This document shows positions 1 to 9,947 of a DNA stretch of 64,000 nucleotides, in pieces (within the stretch, counting starts at the first letter, position 1; each line of letters begins with the position of its first letter). The translations under genes were made by a program, and so were the position numbers. The notes below the pieces were generated by a model. It was not told the origin of the DNA, searched no databases, and saw nothing but the letters and a program-made list of their open reading frames with translations. Origin of the DNA: Nocardioides sp. Arc9.136 (GTDB taxonomy: Bacteria; Actinomycetota; Actinomycetes; Propionibacteriales; Nocardioidaceae); assembly GCF_030506255.1 (NCBI RefSeq), contig NZ_CP113431.1, forward strand, positions 2,987,001 through 3,051,000. Reading direction: 5' to 3'.

Positions 1-1492
1 TGGCGGCGTCGCGGACGGCCATCTTGGGGCGGTAGCTGATGACGTTGGCGACCTGCGCGGCGTTGTGCCGGCCGTAGCGCTCGTAGACCCACTGGATGAC
101 CTCCTCACGGCGGTCGGAGTCGAAGTCGACGTCGATGTCGGGCTCCTCGTCGCGGTGCTCGGAGATGAACCGCTCGAAGGGCAGCCGGTAGAAGACCGGG
201 TCGATCGCGGTGATGCCGAGGGCGTGGCAGACCACCGAGCTGGCCGCGGAGCCGCGGCCCTGGCAGAGGATCCCGCGCGAGCGGGCGAAGGCCACGATGT
301 CGTGGACGATGACGAAGTAGCCGGCGAAGTCCTTGCGCTCGATGACCTCCAGCTCGTGCAGGATCTTGGCCCGTGCCTCGGCCTCCAGGTCGGTGCCGTA
401 GTACCGCTCCTCGAAGCCCCGCCAGGTCAGCACCTTGAGCCAGCTGATCGGCGTGTGCCCGTCGGGGATGCCGTCCTTGGGCAGCCGCGGCGTCGCCTTC
501 TGCAGGTCGAGCACGACCTGGTCGGCCAGCTCGACCGAGCGGCTCACCGCGCCGGGGTAGCGGGCGAACCGGCGCGCCATCTCCTCCCCCGACCGCAGGC
601 AGGCCGCGCCGCTCGCCGGCAGCCAGCCGTCCATCTCGGCCAGGCTGCGCCGGGCCCGGATCGCGGCCATCGCGGCGGCGAGCCGGTGGTCGCCGGGCCG
701 GGCGTGGTGCACGTTGTTGGTCGCCACGGCGGGCAGGCCGTGCTCGGCGGCCAGGGCGAAGAGCAGGTCGTTGTGGCCGGAGTCGGTCGGGTAGCCGTGG
801 TCGACCAGCTCCACGGCCACGGAGTCGCGGCCGAAGAGCTCGACCAGCCGGCGCAGCTCGCGGGCCGCGCCCGGCGCGCCCTCGGCCTGGAGCGCGGAGC
901 GGACCGCGCCCTTGCGGCACCCGGTCAGCACCAGCCAGTGCCCGCGCCCCCGCTCGCCGAGCTCGGCGAGGTCGTAGACCGGCCGGCCCTTCTCCTCCCC
1001 GCGCAGGTGCGCGTCGGTGATCGCCGCGGCCAGCCGGTGGTAGCCCTCCACCCCGCGCGCCAGCACCAGCAGGTGGGTGCCCTCGGGGTCGGCCACCCCC
1101 TGCTGAGGCCGGCCCAGGCCGAGGGAGAGCTCCGCGCCGTACGCCGTGCGCAGGTCCGAGCGCCCGGAGGGGGCCGCGTTGACCTGCGCGGTCTCGGCGA
1201 AGAGCGGCGCCCCGTGGAAGCCGTCGTGGTCGGTGATCGCCAGCGTGTCCAGCCCGAGCCGGATCGCCTCGAGCACGAGCTGGTCCGGCGAGCTGGCCCC
1301 GTCGAGGAAGCTGTAGCTGGAGTGGCAGTGCAGCTCGGCGTAGGGCACCACCGGCCCGTCGGGCGCGGCGACGTCGGTCTGCTGCGGCCTCCGCTTGCGC
1401 CGCGAGATCGGTGCCTCCGAGGACAGGTCGGGCCGGCCCGAGAGCCGTCGCTCGAGCTCCGACCACGGCATCGTCGGGTTGTTCCAGCCCAT
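1..1492 (-). CDS. dnaE2: Error-prone DNA polymerase DnaE2, N-terminal part (runs off left edge)
   Basis: About 497 N-terminal residues of a C-family DNA polymerase III alpha homologue; family members are about 1,050-1,150 residues, so roughly half is outside the window. An actinobacterial DnaE2-type start ([17 protein letters not shown]) is followed by a PHP domain ([13 protein letters not shown] near residue 55) and the polymerase core, including GRGSAASS and the catalytic [12 protein letters not shown] motif near the left edge. The ATG at 1492 shares one base with the imuB stop (TGATG), so translation is coupled. In mycobacteria DnaE2 is the catalytic polymerase of the ImuA'-ImuB-DnaE2 mutasome, which performs SOS translesion synthesis. 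The cassette order here supports that role rather than replicative DnaE1. Confidence 0.95.
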   Translation of the reverse strand, partial: MGWNNPTMPWSELERRLSGRPDLSSEAPISRRKRRPQQTDVAAPDGPVVPYAELHCHSSYSFLDGASSPDQLVLEAIRLGLDTLAITDHDGFHGAPLFAETAQVNAAPSGRSDLRTAYGAELSLGLGRPQQGVADPEGTHLLVLARGVEGYHRLAAAITDAHLRGEEKGRPVYDLAELGERGRGHWLVLTGCRKGAVRSALQAEGAPGAARELRRLVELFGRDSVAVELVDHGYPTDSGHNDLLFALAAEHGLPAVATNNVHHARPGDHRLAAAMAAIRARRSLAEMDGWLPASGAACLRSGEEMARRFARYPGAVSRSVELADQVVLDLQKATPRLPKDGIPDGHTPISWLKVLTWRGFEERYYGTDLEAEARAKILHELEVIERKDFAGYFVIVHDIVAFARSRGILCQGRGSAASSVVCHALGITAIDPVFYRLPFERFISEHRDEEPDIDVDFDSDRREEVIQWVYERYGRHNAAQVANVISYRPKMAVRDAA

Positions 1493-3042
1493 CAGTCGTA
1501 CCCCGCCTCGGTCCACCAGACCGACTCCGCCGCGGCCTGGTCGTACGTCATCAGCCAGGCGCGGCCGTCGACGCCGACCACCTGGAAGCGGGCCACCCGT
1601 CGCGGGGTGCCCTCCCACCACAGCTCCTCGACCGGCCACGGCCCGGCCCACGCGGCGACCGGCTGCCACGGCTCGTCGGCGCTGGGCCGGAACCGCGTCG
1701 GCTCGCCACGCACCGCACCCCGCTCGTCGACGACGACCGGGCGACCACCCGGCTCGACCAGCGCCGCCGGCCACGGGTCGGCCAGCACCCGGGCGGGGGC
1801 CGGCGGCGGGATGCTGCCCGGCCACGGCAGGCCGGTCGGCCGCAGCCCCACCGGCCGCTCGCCCCACGGCACCATCGCCTGCCGGTCCGCCGGCGCGCGG
1901 CCGCCCTGGAGCACCGGCACCACGACCGCCTCGTGGCCGAGCATCCCCTGCACCCGGGCGATCCCGCGCTGGACCCGCTCGTCGGTGCCGCCCCACAGGC
2001 CGTCGGCGTGCACGGAGTCCGGCACGACGGTCTCGGGGACGAACCGCACCCGCTCGACCGGCGCCCGCACCGCCCCGCCACGGCTCAGCCCGTTCATGGC
2101 GCCCTGCAGCTGCCAGTGCAGCCGGTCGATCACCTCGGCCGCGCCGAACCAGCGCGGGTGCACCCAGCGCCGCGAGGACGCCACCACCCCGTCGGCCTCG
2201 GCCTGCACCAGCAGCTCGGTGCAGACCAGGCCCTGGCGGGCCAGCTGCTCGACGAAGGCGTCGGCGGTGCGCCGGGCGCTGAAGCAGATGGTCTCCGCGG
2301 AGTCCAGCGGCGGCTCGAAGTCGACGTGGACCTCGAGGTCCGGGGGCGGCGTCCGCTCGGCCAGCAGCGTCTCGCCCCGGCCCGAGACGACCCGGTGCAC
2401 CCACGCCACCTGGCGGCCGAACCGGGCCAGCACGTCGCCGGCGCCCAGGTCGGCCAGCTGGCCCAGCGACCGCAGCCCCAGGCGCTTGAGCAGGCCGACG
2501 GTCTCGGGGTCGTCGAGCACCTCGACGGGCAGGTCGCGCAGGAACGGCACCGACTCCCCGGCCGGCACCACGACGCTGTCCTGGGGCGCCGCGCGGCGTG
2601 CGGCCTGCTCGGCGGTGAACAGCTCGTCGGCGATCCCCACCCGGCAGTCCCAGACGCCGTGCCGCACCAGCCGCTCGGCGACCACCGCCGCCGCCTCGGC
2701 CTCCCCGCCGTAGAACCGGCCGGGCGAGCGGAGCGCCACCAGCCCCGGCCGGAGCGGGGCGATGCCCGGCCGCAGCTGCTCCAGCACCGCCAGCACGTCG
2801 TCGAAGGCCCGCGCGTCCCGGTCGGGGTTCGCGGCGAGGACGGCGATCTCGGGGCACCGCGCCTGGGCGTCGCGCCGCCGCATGCCCCGGCGGACGCCGA
2901 AGTCGCGGGCGGGACCGTTGACGGCCTGCACGACGTTCGCCGCGAACACCGCCGCCGGCTGCCGGGGCGGGAGCGCCTCCTCGGCCAGTGCGGCCACCAC
3001 CGGCCAGTCCGGGCACCACACCACCAGCGCGCGGGTGGGCAC
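1492..3042 (-). CDS. imuB: ImuB, catalytically dead Y-family polymerase of the mutasome
   Basis: 516 residues from a GTG two bases after the imuA' stop; no Shine-Dalgarno is needed if coupled. The N-terminus [15 protein letters not shown] replaces the acidic DxD motif of active DinB polymerases, and [15 protein letters not shown] occupies the place of the SIDEA motif, so it should be an inactive Y-family scaffold. Residues 348-351 (GLWG) sit where mycobacterial ImuB carries a beta-clamp motif (QLPLWG), so this may be a degenerate clamp contact. ImuB is known to bridge the clamp, ImuA' and DnaE2. Operon position between imuA' and dnaE2 confirms the family; the exact start is slightly uncertain. 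Confidence 0.93.
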   Translation of the reverse strand: MPTRALVVWCPDWPVVAALAEEALPPRQPAAVFAANVVQAVNGPARDFGVRRGMRRRDAQARCPEIAVLAANPDRDARAFDDVLAVLEQLRPGIAPLRPGLVALRSPGRFYGGEAEAAAVVAERLVRHGVWDCRVGIADELFTAEQAARRAAPQDSVVVPAGESVPFLRDLPVEVLDDPETVGLLKRLGLRSLGQLADLGAGDVLARFGRQVAWVHRVVSGRGETLLAERTPPPDLEVHVDFEPPLDSAETICFSARRTADAFVEQLARQGLVCTELLVQAEADGVVASSRRWVHPRWFGAAEVIDRLHWQLQGAMNGLSRGGAVRAPVERVRFVPETVVPDSVHADGLWGGTDERVQRGIARVQGMLGHEAVVVPVLQGGRAPADRQAMVPWGERPVGLRPTGLPWPGSIPPPAPARVLADPWPAALVEPGGRPVVVDERGAVRGEPTRFRPSADEPWQPVAAWAGPWPVEELWWEGTPRRVARFQVVGVDGRAWLMTYDQAAAESVWWTEAGYD

Positions 3043-3044
3043 GG

Positions 3045-3707
3045 CTAGCCCGCCACCGCGACGGGGCCCGGGACGACCACCGGGGCGGCCGGGGCCGGGG
3101 CGCCCGCCTCGCCGGGGAACCACAGCGCCGTGCGGCGCGGCGGCGCCGAGCCGCGACGCGCCTCGACGACCACCTGCCGGCTGTGCAGGTGGCCGTGGCC
3201 CAGGCCGACACCGGTCCACCGCGGCTCGGCGGTGGACAGTCGCACCTCGCACCGCGGCCACGGGCCGAGCGCGACCAGCACGGCCGAGCGCTTGCGCAGC
3301 CGCGCGCCGAGCTTCTCCGCGACGTGCTCGCCCACCCGCGGCGGTGGGCGCAGCACGACCAGCGGGAGGACGTCGACCAGCGCGGCGGTGACCTCCAGCC
3401 ACTGCTCGCCGGGCTCGGGGACCAGGACGGTGCGGCCCAGGTCGACGCCGGCGGCGGCCGCGGCCTCGGCGCCGAAGTCCGGCACGCCCACGACCGCGCA
3501 CCAGTCCCCCGCCTGGGACGGGCCGGCCATGAGCGCCAGCGCGAGGGTCGTGCTGTCGACCTCGTAGCTGCCGCCGGTGCGCAGCTGGACCAGCCCGCCG
3601 AGCGCCGGGTGGGTGGCCAGCGGACGCCGCGGCACGCCGTCGGTCATCCGCTGCATGCGCTCACGCAGGCGGTCGATCTCGCCTGCTGCAGGGGAAGAGG
3701 TGGCCAC
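3045..3707 (-). CDS. imuA': ImuA' (RecA-like mutasome accessory protein)
   Basis: 220 residues, first gene of the SOS mutasome operon. It resembles actinobacterial ImuA' proteins (RecA/SulA-like fold without a full Walker A): [22 protein letters not shown] near 58-80 and LVVLRPPP near 118. Starts at a GTG that lies at the predicted transcription start, so the message looks leaderless. A perfect LexA box overlaps the promoter. The last codon is two bases from imuB. Function is inferred from cassette membership and overall similarity; the protein itself is poorly characterised biochemically. Confidence 0.88.
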   Translation of the reverse strand: MATSSPAAGEIDRLRERMQRMTDGVPRRPLATHPALGGLVQLRTGGSYEVDSTTLALALMAGPSQAGDWCAVVGVPDFGAEAAAAAGVDLGRTVLVPEPGEQWLEVTAALVDVLPLVVLRPPPRVGEHVAEKLGARLRKRSAVLVALGPWPRCEVRLSTAEPRWTGVGLGHGHLHSRQVVVEARRGSAPPRRTALWFPGEAGAPAPAAPVVVPGPVAVAG

Positions 3708-3712
3708 GCCCC

Positions 3713-3741
3713 AGTATCGAACACGCGTTCGAACGCGTCAA
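3713..3741 (-). promoter_or_regulatory. imuA' promoter, predicted leaderless
   Basis: On the minus strand TTGACG (3741-3736), 17-base spacer, GATACT (3718-3713), then five bases to the GTG at 3707. The predicted start point coincides with the start codon. The -35 is close to the sigma-70 consensus. Confidence 0.7.
3717..3732 (-). promoter_or_regulatory. LexA/SOS box of the mutasome operon
   Basis: TCGAACACGCGTTCGA is a perfect inverted repeat matching the actinobacterial SOS consensus TCGAAC-N4-GTTCGA. It fills the spacer and touches the -10 element of the imuA' promoter, so bound LexA would block RNA polymerase. Only one such site was found in the window. Confidence 0.93.
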
Positions 3742-3762
3742 CCGGGGGGTGGCCACCTCGGT

Positions 3763-3780
3763 GCCGCTCCGCGGAGCGGC
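3763..3780 (-). terminator. Hairpin downstream of the acyl-CoA ligase gene
   Basis: GCCGCTCC-GC-GGAGCGGC, an 8-bp GC-rich palindrome 16 bases after the ligase stop. There is no T-run, so termination efficiency is uncertain. Confidence 0.45.
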
Positions 3781-3795
3781 GGGTGGATCAGGTGC

Positions 3796-5619
3796 TCAGG
3801 AGGCGTAGAGCGCCTCGATCCGCGCCTTGTTGTTGTCCTCCACGACGTTGCGCTTGACCTTCATCGAGGGGGTCAGCTCACCGGACTCGATCGTGAGGTC
3901 GTGGTCGAGGATCTCCCACTTCTTGATGGTCTCCCACCGGTTGAGCCGGCCGTTGAGCTGCTCGACGTACCCGGCGACCATCTCCTGGACCTGCGGGGAG
4001 GAGACGACCTCGGTGTAGGACTTGCCCGACATGCCGTTCTCCTCGGCCCACGTCGCCATCGCGTCGGGGTCGAGGGTCACCAGCGCGACGCAGTAGTTGT
4101 GGTCGTTGCCGAAGACCATGAACTGGCTGGTGTAGGGGCACAGCGCCTTGAACTTCGACTCGATCGCCGACGGGGCGATGTACTTGCCGCCGGAGGTCTT
4201 GAAGAGGTCCTTGATCCGGCCGGTGATCGTCAGGAACCCGTCGGCGTCCAGCGAGCCCTTGTCACCGGTGCGCAGCCAGCCGTCCTCGGTGAACGCCTTC
4301 GCGGTCTCCTCGGGCAGGTTGTGGTAGCCCTCCATCACGTGCGGGCCCTTGATCTGGACCTCGTCGCCCTCGCCGATGCGGACCTGCGCCCCCGGCAGCG
4401 CGGGGCCGACGGTGCCCATCTTGTAGTCCTCGGGGTGGTTGACCGTGGCGCCCGCGGCGTTCTCGGTCATGCCGTAGCCCTCGAGGATCAGGATGCCGGC
4501 GGCGTTGAACCACTCGGCGATCTCCTGGTTGAGCGCGGCGGAGCCGGAGATGAAGAACCGGACCCGGCCACCGAAGCGGTCGCGGACCTTGCTGAACACC
4601 AGCTTGTCGAACAGGCCGTGCTGCACCTTGAGCGGCAGCGGGACGGACTTGCCGTCGCGCCGGAGCCGGTCGACCTTGGTGCCGACCTCGAAGGCCTTCT
4701 TGAAGATCTTCTCCTTGGCACCGCCCTCGGCCTGCTGCATGGTGACGATCCGACCGTGGGCCTTCTCGAAGATCCGCGGGGCGGCGCCCATGAACGTCGG
4801 CTTCACGACGCCGAGGTTCTCCACGATCTTGTCGACACGGCCGTCGATCGCGGTGGCGAAGCCGCACGCGAGCTGGCTGGAGAGCAGCACCTTGCCGAAG
4901 GAGTGGGCCATCGGCAGCCACAGGAACTGCAGGTCGTCCTCGTGGAGGATGTCCTGGGCCTGGATCGCCGCGCCCTCGTAGACCCAGGAGCGGTGGCGCA
5001 GCCGGACGCCCTTGGGCCGGCCGGTGGTGCCGGAGGTGTAGATCAGCGTCGCCAGCTGGTCCGGCGCGATCGCCCGGGCGGTCTGCTCGACGACGTCGGG
5101 GTGCTCGGCGAGGTACTTCTCGCCGAGCTCGGCGAGGTCGTCCATCGTGATGACCCAGTCGCCGTCGCCGGCGCCGTCGAACGTCACGACCTTCATCAGG
5201 TGCGGCAGCTCGTTCTTGTGCAGGGTGAGCTTGGTGATCTGGTCGAAGTCCTCGGCGAAGACGACGCGGCACTCCGCGTCGCCGAGGATGTACGCCACGT
5301 CCTCGGCGTTCGTCGTCGGGTAGACGGTGGTGGTCGCACCGGCGGCGCACATGACCGCCAGGTCGGCGAGGATCCACTCGTAGCGGGTGCCGGAGGCGAT
5401 CCCGACGCGCTGCTCGGACTCCAGGCCGAGCGCCAGCAGCCCGGCGGCGAGGCGACGTACCCGGTCACCGGCCTGCGCCCAGGTGACCGACTCCCAGGCC
5501 TCGCCCCGCGGGAAGCGGAACGCCTCGGCCCCGGAGGACTTCTCCACCCGGTCGAGGAACTGCACCGCCACGTTGGGGCTCAGGTGGTCGACGAAGCTGG
5601 TGTCGTGGTTGACGGGCAT
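3796..5619 (-). CDS. Long-chain fatty-acid--CoA ligase (AMP-forming)
   Basis: 607 residues. ANL-superfamily adenylating enzyme: phosphate-binding motif YTSGTTGRPKG at 194-204, then EGYGMTENA, RTGDKG, and the hinge/A8 region GRIKDLFKTSGGKYIAP, followed by a C-terminal FadD15-like extension ending in the EL-T-PSMKVKRN motif typical of long-chain ligases. It should activate long-chain fatty acids to acyl-CoA with ATP and CoA in the cytosol. ATG start with AGGAGA seven bases upstream; a TAGGTT -10-like element lies near 5690-5695. Apparently monocistronic. Which of the several actinobacterial FadD paralogues it represents cannot be fixed from sequence alone. Confidence 0.92.
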   Translation of the reverse strand: MPVNHDTSFVDHLSPNVAVQFLDRVEKSSGAEAFRFPRGEAWESVTWAQAGDRVRRLAAGLLALGLESEQRVGIASGTRYEWILADLAVMCAAGATTTVYPTTNAEDVAYILGDAECRVVFAEDFDQITKLTLHKNELPHLMKVVTFDGAGDGDWVITMDDLAELGEKYLAEHPDVVEQTARAIAPDQLATLIYTSGTTGRPKGVRLRHRSWVYEGAAIQAQDILHEDDLQFLWLPMAHSFGKVLLSSQLACGFATAIDGRVDKIVENLGVVKPTFMGAAPRIFEKAHGRIVTMQQAEGGAKEKIFKKAFEVGTKVDRLRRDGKSVPLPLKVQHGLFDKLVFSKVRDRFGGRVRFFISGSAALNQEIAEWFNAAGILILEGYGMTENAAGATVNHPEDYKMGTVGPALPGAQVRIGEGDEVQIKGPHVMEGYHNLPEETAKAFTEDGWLRTGDKGSLDADGFLTITGRIKDLFKTSGGKYIAPSAIESKFKALCPYTSQFMVFGNDHNYCVALVTLDPDAMATWAEENGMSGKSYTEVVSSPQVQEMVAGYVEQLNGRLNRWETIKKWEILDHDLTIESGELTPSMKVKRNVVEDNNKARIEALYAS

Positions 5620-5776
5620 GGCTCTCCTGGGTGACGGCCGGGAGGGTAGGCCGAAGCGGCCGCGTCTCCCGTCGGCGGATCGTTGCCCAGTAACCTACGT
5701 CACTTGCGACCCGTCGGTAACCGGACCAGACCGCTTCCTGGACGTGCTCGGCAAAACATCCGGCGCGGAGGCCGGC

Positions 5777-6424
5777 TCAGGCCCGTGCGGCGACGTACTG
5801 CTCGGCCTTGCGGCGGGCCTTCGCGGCCAGGCCGTCGACCTCGAGGAGCCGGGGCAGCAGCGCCGGCTCGGTGTGCAGCGCGCGGAACATCGTCGCGATC
5901 GTGACGCCGTGGCCCGGACGGTGGACGACCTCCACGTCGTCGCCGGCCTGCACCTCGCCCGGCGCGAGCACCCGGAGGTAGGCCCCGGGAGCGCCGTCGA
6001 GGGTGAACCGCTTGACCCAGGCCCGGTTGTCGAACCCGCACCGGCCCATCCAGCTCTTGAAGTCGTTGCACGGCGTGCGGACGTAGGCGACCTCCAGCAG
6101 CGTCGTGCCGACCCGCCAGCGCTCGCCCACCTCGGCCTCGGTGACCTCGACCCCGCGGGTGGTGAGGTTCTCGGCGAACTGCCCGTCGCGGACCTCCTGC
6201 CCCAGGTCGACCGCCCAGCGGTCGAGGTCCTCGCGCGCGTAGGCGTAGACCGCCTGGTCCACGCCGCCGTGGTGCCGGGTGTCGGAGACCTGGTCGCCGG
6301 CCAGCCCGAGCAGCCCGACCTCCACCGGCCCGGCGACGGGCGCCTTGTCGATGCTGGTGCGGCCGATGCCGGCCCAGGCCGCCTCGCGGGGCATGCCGAC
6401 GTTGACGGAGACGAGCTGGGACAC
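5777..6424 (-). CDS. MOSC domain-containing protein
   Basis: 215 residues from a GTG preceded by GGGGAGGAT at Shine-Dalgarno distance. Sequence matches stand-alone MOSC proteins (YiiM-like): GRTSIDK, GLAGDQVSDTRHHGGVDQAVYAY, FAENLTTRGV, and the conserved RTPCNDF block containing the key cysteine. MOSC proteins bind sulfur or molybdenum-cofactor adducts and YiiM-type members act in molybdenum-dependent detoxification of N-hydroxylated compounds; the substrate here is unknown. It follows the phosphotransferase-like gene by 89 bases on the same strand. Confidence 0.85.
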   Translation of the reverse strand: MSQLVSVNVGMPREAAWAGIGRTSIDKAPVAGPVEVGLLGLAGDQVSDTRHHGGVDQAVYAYAREDLDRWAVDLGQEVRDGQFAENLTTRGVEVTEAEVGERWRVGTTLLEVAYVRTPCNDFKSWMGRCGFDNRAWVKRFTLDGAPGAYLRVLAPGEVQAGDDVEVVHRPGHGVTIATMFRALHTEPALLPRLLEVDGLAAKARRKAEQYVAARA

Positions 6425-6513
6425 CCGCAGATCCTCCCCCGGCGGCGGCCCCGGTGCGAATCGATCGGCCGAAGTCACCCGGCCGGGTGGAGCCGTCCGG
6501 AACGGGGACGGGC

Positions 6514-7320
6514 TCAGTCCTGGACGGCCTTGACCACCGCGACGCACCGGGTCACCAGCGCCCGGTCCGCCAGCGCGTCGAGGGCCCGGTGCACGGTCCG
6601 GACGACCACCCAGTCGCGCGCCCGGTCCTCGTCGAGGAGGGCCGCGTCGACCGCCGCGTGGAACCGCCGCCGCAGGGTGCCCCGCACGTCGCCGACGACG
6701 TCGTCCCAGCGGTGCCACAGCAGCGGGGCCAGCTCGCTGTGCGGGTCGCCGGCGAGCGGCTTCGGCGAGATCGCCCGCCAGTCGTCCCCTGCACCGAGCA
6801 GGTGGGCGTAGTGCAGGTCGGTGTGCAGCAGCCGCTGCTCCCCCGGGTCGGCGAGGAGGTCCCGCCCCAGCGAGACGACCTGCTCCACCAGGCGGTGCGG
6901 CAGCGGCGCGTCCCGCGGCAGCGCGGCGAGCGCGGCGGTCCGCTCCGCGACGTACGACGCGAGCGTGGGGACCTGCGGCGGCGGGTCGACGTGCAGGCGG
7001 GCCAGGTGTGCCCCGACGAGCTCGCATGCCTCGACGTCCCAGTGGTCGGCCAGGTCCGGGCCCGGCAGCCGCTCGAGCAGCAGCGCCCGCCGGTGCGGGT
7101 CGGCGCGCAGCAGGCGAGCCGCCCAGGGCCGGGGCGCGGCGCCCCACCGCTGCAGGGCGAGCGCCTCGTGCTCGGTGCGCTCCTCGACCACGGCGACCTT
7201 GAGCACGGCCGGGCCGCGGTCCCCGGTGACCGGGAGCACCGTGGCGCGACCCGCGGCCGGCGAGGGCCCGTCCACGACCAGGCCCCACTCGGCCAACAGG
7301 TCCTCGACGGCGCGCTCCAC
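6514..7320 (-). CDS. Aminoglycoside/hydroxyurea phosphotransferase-like protein with altered active site
   Basis: 268 residues of the APH/streptomycin 6-kinase-like fold. Residues around 163-205 show [12 protein letters not shown] and [20 protein letters not shown]. Homologues normally read HTDLHYENVL and AIDPKPL-GDP, so the metal-binding Asn (position 173) is His and the second metal-binding Asp (position 185) is Ser, while the catalytic Asp168 is kept. It may be a weak kinase or a non-catalytic ligand-binding relative; a drug-resistance role should not be assumed. GTG start lies six bases after a CAGGAT box, the same arrangement as two other genes in this window. Divergent from the glycosylphosphotransferase gene. 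Confidence 0.8.
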   Translation of the reverse strand: MERAVEDLLAEWGLVVDGPSPAAGRATVLPVTGDRGPAVLKVAVVEERTEHEALALQRWGAAPRPWAARLLRADPHRRALLLERLPGPDLADHWDVEACELVGAHLARLHVDPPPQVPTLASYVAERTAALAALPRDAPLPHRLVEQVVSLGRDLLADPGEQRLLHTDLHYAHLLGAGDDWRAISPKPLAGDPHSELAPLLWHRWDDVVGDVRGTLRRRFHAAVDAALLDEDRARDWVVVRTVHRALDALADRALVTRCVAVVKAVQD

Positions 7321-7326
7321 GGATCC

Positions 7327-7332
7327 ATCCTG
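7327..7332 (-). promoter_or_regulatory. -10-like CAGGAT box before the 7320 gene
   Basis: CAGGAT followed by six bases and GTG on the minus strand. Identical in form to the boxes before the genes at 22150 and 23124. It could alternatively serve as a weak Shine-Dalgarno (AGGA). Confidence 0.4.
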
Positions 7333-7389
7333 CGGGACAGGATTGGGGCACCGCGCGAGGGGGTAGACAGCCCGCGGGGGGTTTTTCGC

Positions 7390-8844
7390 ATGCGCTTGAC
7401 CGACCGGTTGATCGACCGGCTGCCGTGGCTGCGTAGCCAGCGACCGCTGCTCCTGCTGCTCGACGTGGTGGCGGTCCTCGTGGCGGCCGTGCCGGTCGTC
7501 AGCACCGTCGACGTGGGGCCGCTGGCGATCGCCGCCGCGACCGCGGCGGTGTTCCTGACCTGCCACAGCGCCGACCTGTACCGCCCGCGCCTCGTGCTCT
7601 CCGCGCTCGAGGACCTCCCCCGGCTGCTCCTGGCCGCCGGGCTCGGCGCGCTGGCCCTCGTCGCGGCCGCACCCGGCATCGGCGTGACCGCCCGGTCGAC
7701 GTGGTCGGTGGTGCCCGCCTTCGCCGCCGCGGTCGCGGTGCTCCTCGTCGTGCTCCGCGTCGCGGCGTACGCCTCGATCCACGCGCTGCGCCGCCGCGGG
7801 CACGCCGGGCACCCGGTCGTCATCGTCGGCGGCGAACCGGTCGGCTCCGCGCTGGCCGCCACCCTGCTCGACCAGCCGCAGCTGGGCCTGCGCCCCGTCG
7901 GCATCATCGAGCGCGGCGCCAGCGCCCGCCGGCTTCCGGTCCCGCTCCTCGGCGGCATCGACCGCCTCGAGCAGGCGATGGTCGACCTGGGCGTGCACGA
8001 CGTCGTCTTCGCCTTCCCCGCCCCGCCCGACGCCGAGACCGTCGCGGTCGTGCGCCGCTGCGTCGAGCGCGACCACCAGGTCTTCGTCGTCCCGCGGTTC
8101 CACGAGCTGATGGGTGCCACCGGCACCCGCGGCACCGAGGTGGTCCAGGGCGTCACGCTGATGCGGCTGCGGCGCTGGGGCCACCGGCCCCTCGCCCGCT
8201 GGGGCAAGCGCACGCTCGACGTGGTCCTGGCCTCCGCCGGGCTGCTCGTCGCCTCCCCCGTCATCGCCGCCTGCGCGCTGGCCTCCCGCATCGAGACCGG
8301 CCCCGGCGTCGTCTTCAAGCAGACCCGCGTCGGGGTCGGCGGGAAGCCGTTCACCCTCTACAAGCTCCGCTCGCTCAAGCCCGACGACGAGACCGAGAGC
8401 GCGACCCGCTGGAACATCGACGGCGACGACCGGATCGGCCCGGTGGGCCGGTTCCTGCGTGCCTCCAGCCTCGACGAGCTGCCCCAGCTGGTCAACGTGA
8501 TCAAGGGCGACATGAGCCTGGTCGGCCCGCGGCCCGAGCGGCCCTACTTCGTCGACGCCTTCAGCCAGGCCGAGAGCCGGTACGCCGACCGGCACCGCGT
8601 CCCGACCGGGCTCACCGGGCTCGCCCAGGTGCACCGGCTCAAGGGCGACACCTCGATCGCCGAGCGCACCCGGGTCGACAACTTCTACATCGAGAACTGG
8701 TCGCTGTGGAGCGACGTCAAGATCCTGTGCCGGACCCTGCCGGTCGTCCTGCGAGCACCGCGCGGAGAGGTCGGCGCCGTCCGTCTCCCCGTCGCTCGCG
8801 CAGCACGGCCAGGTACACCCGGAGGACCCCCCGCGCAGCGGTGA
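7390..8844 (+). CDS. Polyprenyl glycosylphosphotransferase (priming enzyme for polysaccharide)
   Basis: 484 residues. The N-terminal half has four to five hydrophobic segments (about 20-150) and a CoA-binding-like Rossmann region ([18 protein letters not shown] near 138-155). The C-terminal third is a bacterial sugar transferase domain: [65 protein letters not shown]. It transfers a sugar-1-phosphate from a nucleotide sugar to undecaprenyl phosphate, starting repeat-unit assembly. ATG follows a G-rich Shine-Dalgarno stretch. The last 43 codons (128 bases) lie antisense to the end of the facing GT4 gene; the natural family end is near 8770, so the tail is unusual. Confidence 0.92.
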   Translation: MRLTDRLIDRLPWLRSQRPLLLLLDVVAVLVAAVPVVSTVDVGPLAIAAATAAVFLTCHSADLYRPRLVLSALEDLPRLLLAAGLGALALVAAAPGIGVTARSTWSVVPAFAAAVAVLLVVLRVAAYASIHALRRRGHAGHPVVIVGGEPVGSALAATLLDQPQLGLRPVGIIERGASARRLPVPLLGGIDRLEQAMVDLGVHDVVFAFPAPPDAETVAVVRRCVERDHQVFVVPRFHELMGATGTRGTEVVQGVTLMRLRRWGHRPLARWGKRTLDVVLASAGLLVASPVIAACALASRIETGPGVVFKQTRVGVGGKPFTLYKLRSLKPDDETESATRWNIDGDDRIGPVGRFLRASSLDELPQLVNVIKGDMSLVGPRPERPYFVDAFSQAESRYADRHRVPTGLTGLAQVHRLKGDTSIAERTRVDNFYIENWSLWSDVKILCRTLPVVLRAPRGEVGAVRLPVARAARPGTPGGPPAQR

Positions 8845-9937
8845 GCTCGTCGTGGTGGTCCTCCACGTGGAGCCGCCCGGCCCAGCCCTCGTCGGTCGTC
8901 TGCTCGGGTGACTGCAGGCGGTAGACCACCGCGTCGGCCAGCGCCGACGCGTCGCCCTCGGGCACCAGCTGGCCGGCGTCGTCGGGCACGGCCTCCTCGA
9001 TGCCGGGGATGGCGGTGGCGACCACGCTGCGGCCACACGCCATCGCCTCCAGCGGCACGAGCGGCATCCCCTCCCAGCGGGAGGGGGCCACGACCACGTC
9101 CGAGGCGGCGAACCACAGGGGCACGTCGGTGCGCGAGCCCACCAGCAGGACGCCGGCGAGCCCGGCCGCGCGCCGCTCGAGCTCGGCGCGGTCGGGGCCG
9201 GACCCGACCAGCACCAGCTGGGCGTCCGGGACGCGCTCGCGGATCGAGGGCCAGGCGTCGAGCAGCACGTCCTGACCCTTCTGCCGGGTCAGCCGGCCCA
9301 CGCACACGACGGTCGGGACGTCCGCCAGGCCGAGCCCGCTGCGCGCGTCGTCGCGCTGCTTGGGTCCCTGCACCTCGAGGCGGAGGAGGTCGGCGCCGTT
9401 GGCCAGCACCGCCGTCGGCGCCTCCACGCCGACCTGGACGCCCGCGAGCCGCTCCGCCTCGCTCACGCAGACCAGGCGGTGGGTCCAGCGCGCCGCGAGC
9501 CGCTCCCAGTGCTCGGTGGCGCGGCGTACCGCACCCTCGGCGGCGAGGAAGGACCACGCGTGCGGCTGGAAGACGGTGGCGCGCCGGCCGCGCACGGCCA
9601 GCCGGCCGGCCAGGCCGGCCTTGGCGCTGTGCAGGTGCACGACGTCCGGGTCGACCTCGGCGAGGATCCGCCGCAGGTCGGCGGTCTCGCGGAGCACCGA
9701 GGGGCCCGGGCCGCGGGTCGCCTGCCACCAGCGCACGTCCGCGCCCGCGGCCCGCGCGGAGTAGCCCAGCCACCCGTGGGTCGGGCAGATGACGGTCACC
9801 TTCCACCCGCGCCTCAGTTGCTCGCGGATGTAGGCGTACTGCACCACGGCCACGCCCTCGCTGGAGGGCTCGGACACGTGGGCCACGTGGAGCCGGCGCC
9901 GCATCCCGCCCCGGGGCTGCGCCGGTCGCCTGCTCAC
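8717..9937 (-). CDS. Glycosyltransferase family 4
   Basis: 406 residues, last gene of the polysaccharide operon. N-terminal GT-B half begins [28 protein letters not shown]; the C-terminal half has [29 protein letters not shown] and the nucleotide-sugar-binding [17 protein letters not shown] with the conserved E-x7-E pair. It is expected to add a sugar to the lipid-linked repeat unit at the inner face of the membrane. GTG start with GGAGG at good spacing, ten bases after the Wzz-like gene; an internal ATG at 9904 is a less likely start. The final 24 or so residues read through the 3' end of the convergent gene. Confidence 0.9.
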   Translation of the reverse strand: MSRRPAQPRGGMRRRLHVAHVSEPSSEGVAVVQYAYIREQLRRGWKVTVICPTHGWLGYSARAAGADVRWWQATRGPGPSVLRETADLRRILAEVDPDVVHLHSAKAGLAGRLAVRGRRATVFQPHAWSFLAAEGAVRRATEHWERLAARWTHRLVCVSEAERLAGVQVGVEAPTAVLANGADLLRLEVQGPKQRDDARSGLGLADVPTVVCVGRLTRQKGQDVLLDAWPSIRERVPDAQLVLVGSGPDRAELERRAAGLAGVLLVGSRTDVPLWFAASDVVVAPSRWEGMPLVPLEAMACGRSVVATAIPGIEEAVPDDAGQLVPEGDASALADAVVYRLQSPEQTTDEGWAGRLHVEDHHDELTAARGVLRVYLAVLRERRGDGRRRPLRAVLAGRPAGSGTGS

Positions 9938-9947
9938 CCCGCCCTCC

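Noticed and set aside
3108..3501. N-terminal extension of imuB upstream of 3042
   Set aside because: The frame is open but overlaps imuA', which has its own good motifs; the GTG two bases after the imuA' stop is the credible start.
6514..7320. Streptomycin-resistance kinase
   Set aside because: Key metal ligands differ from the active family, so a resistance function is not supported.
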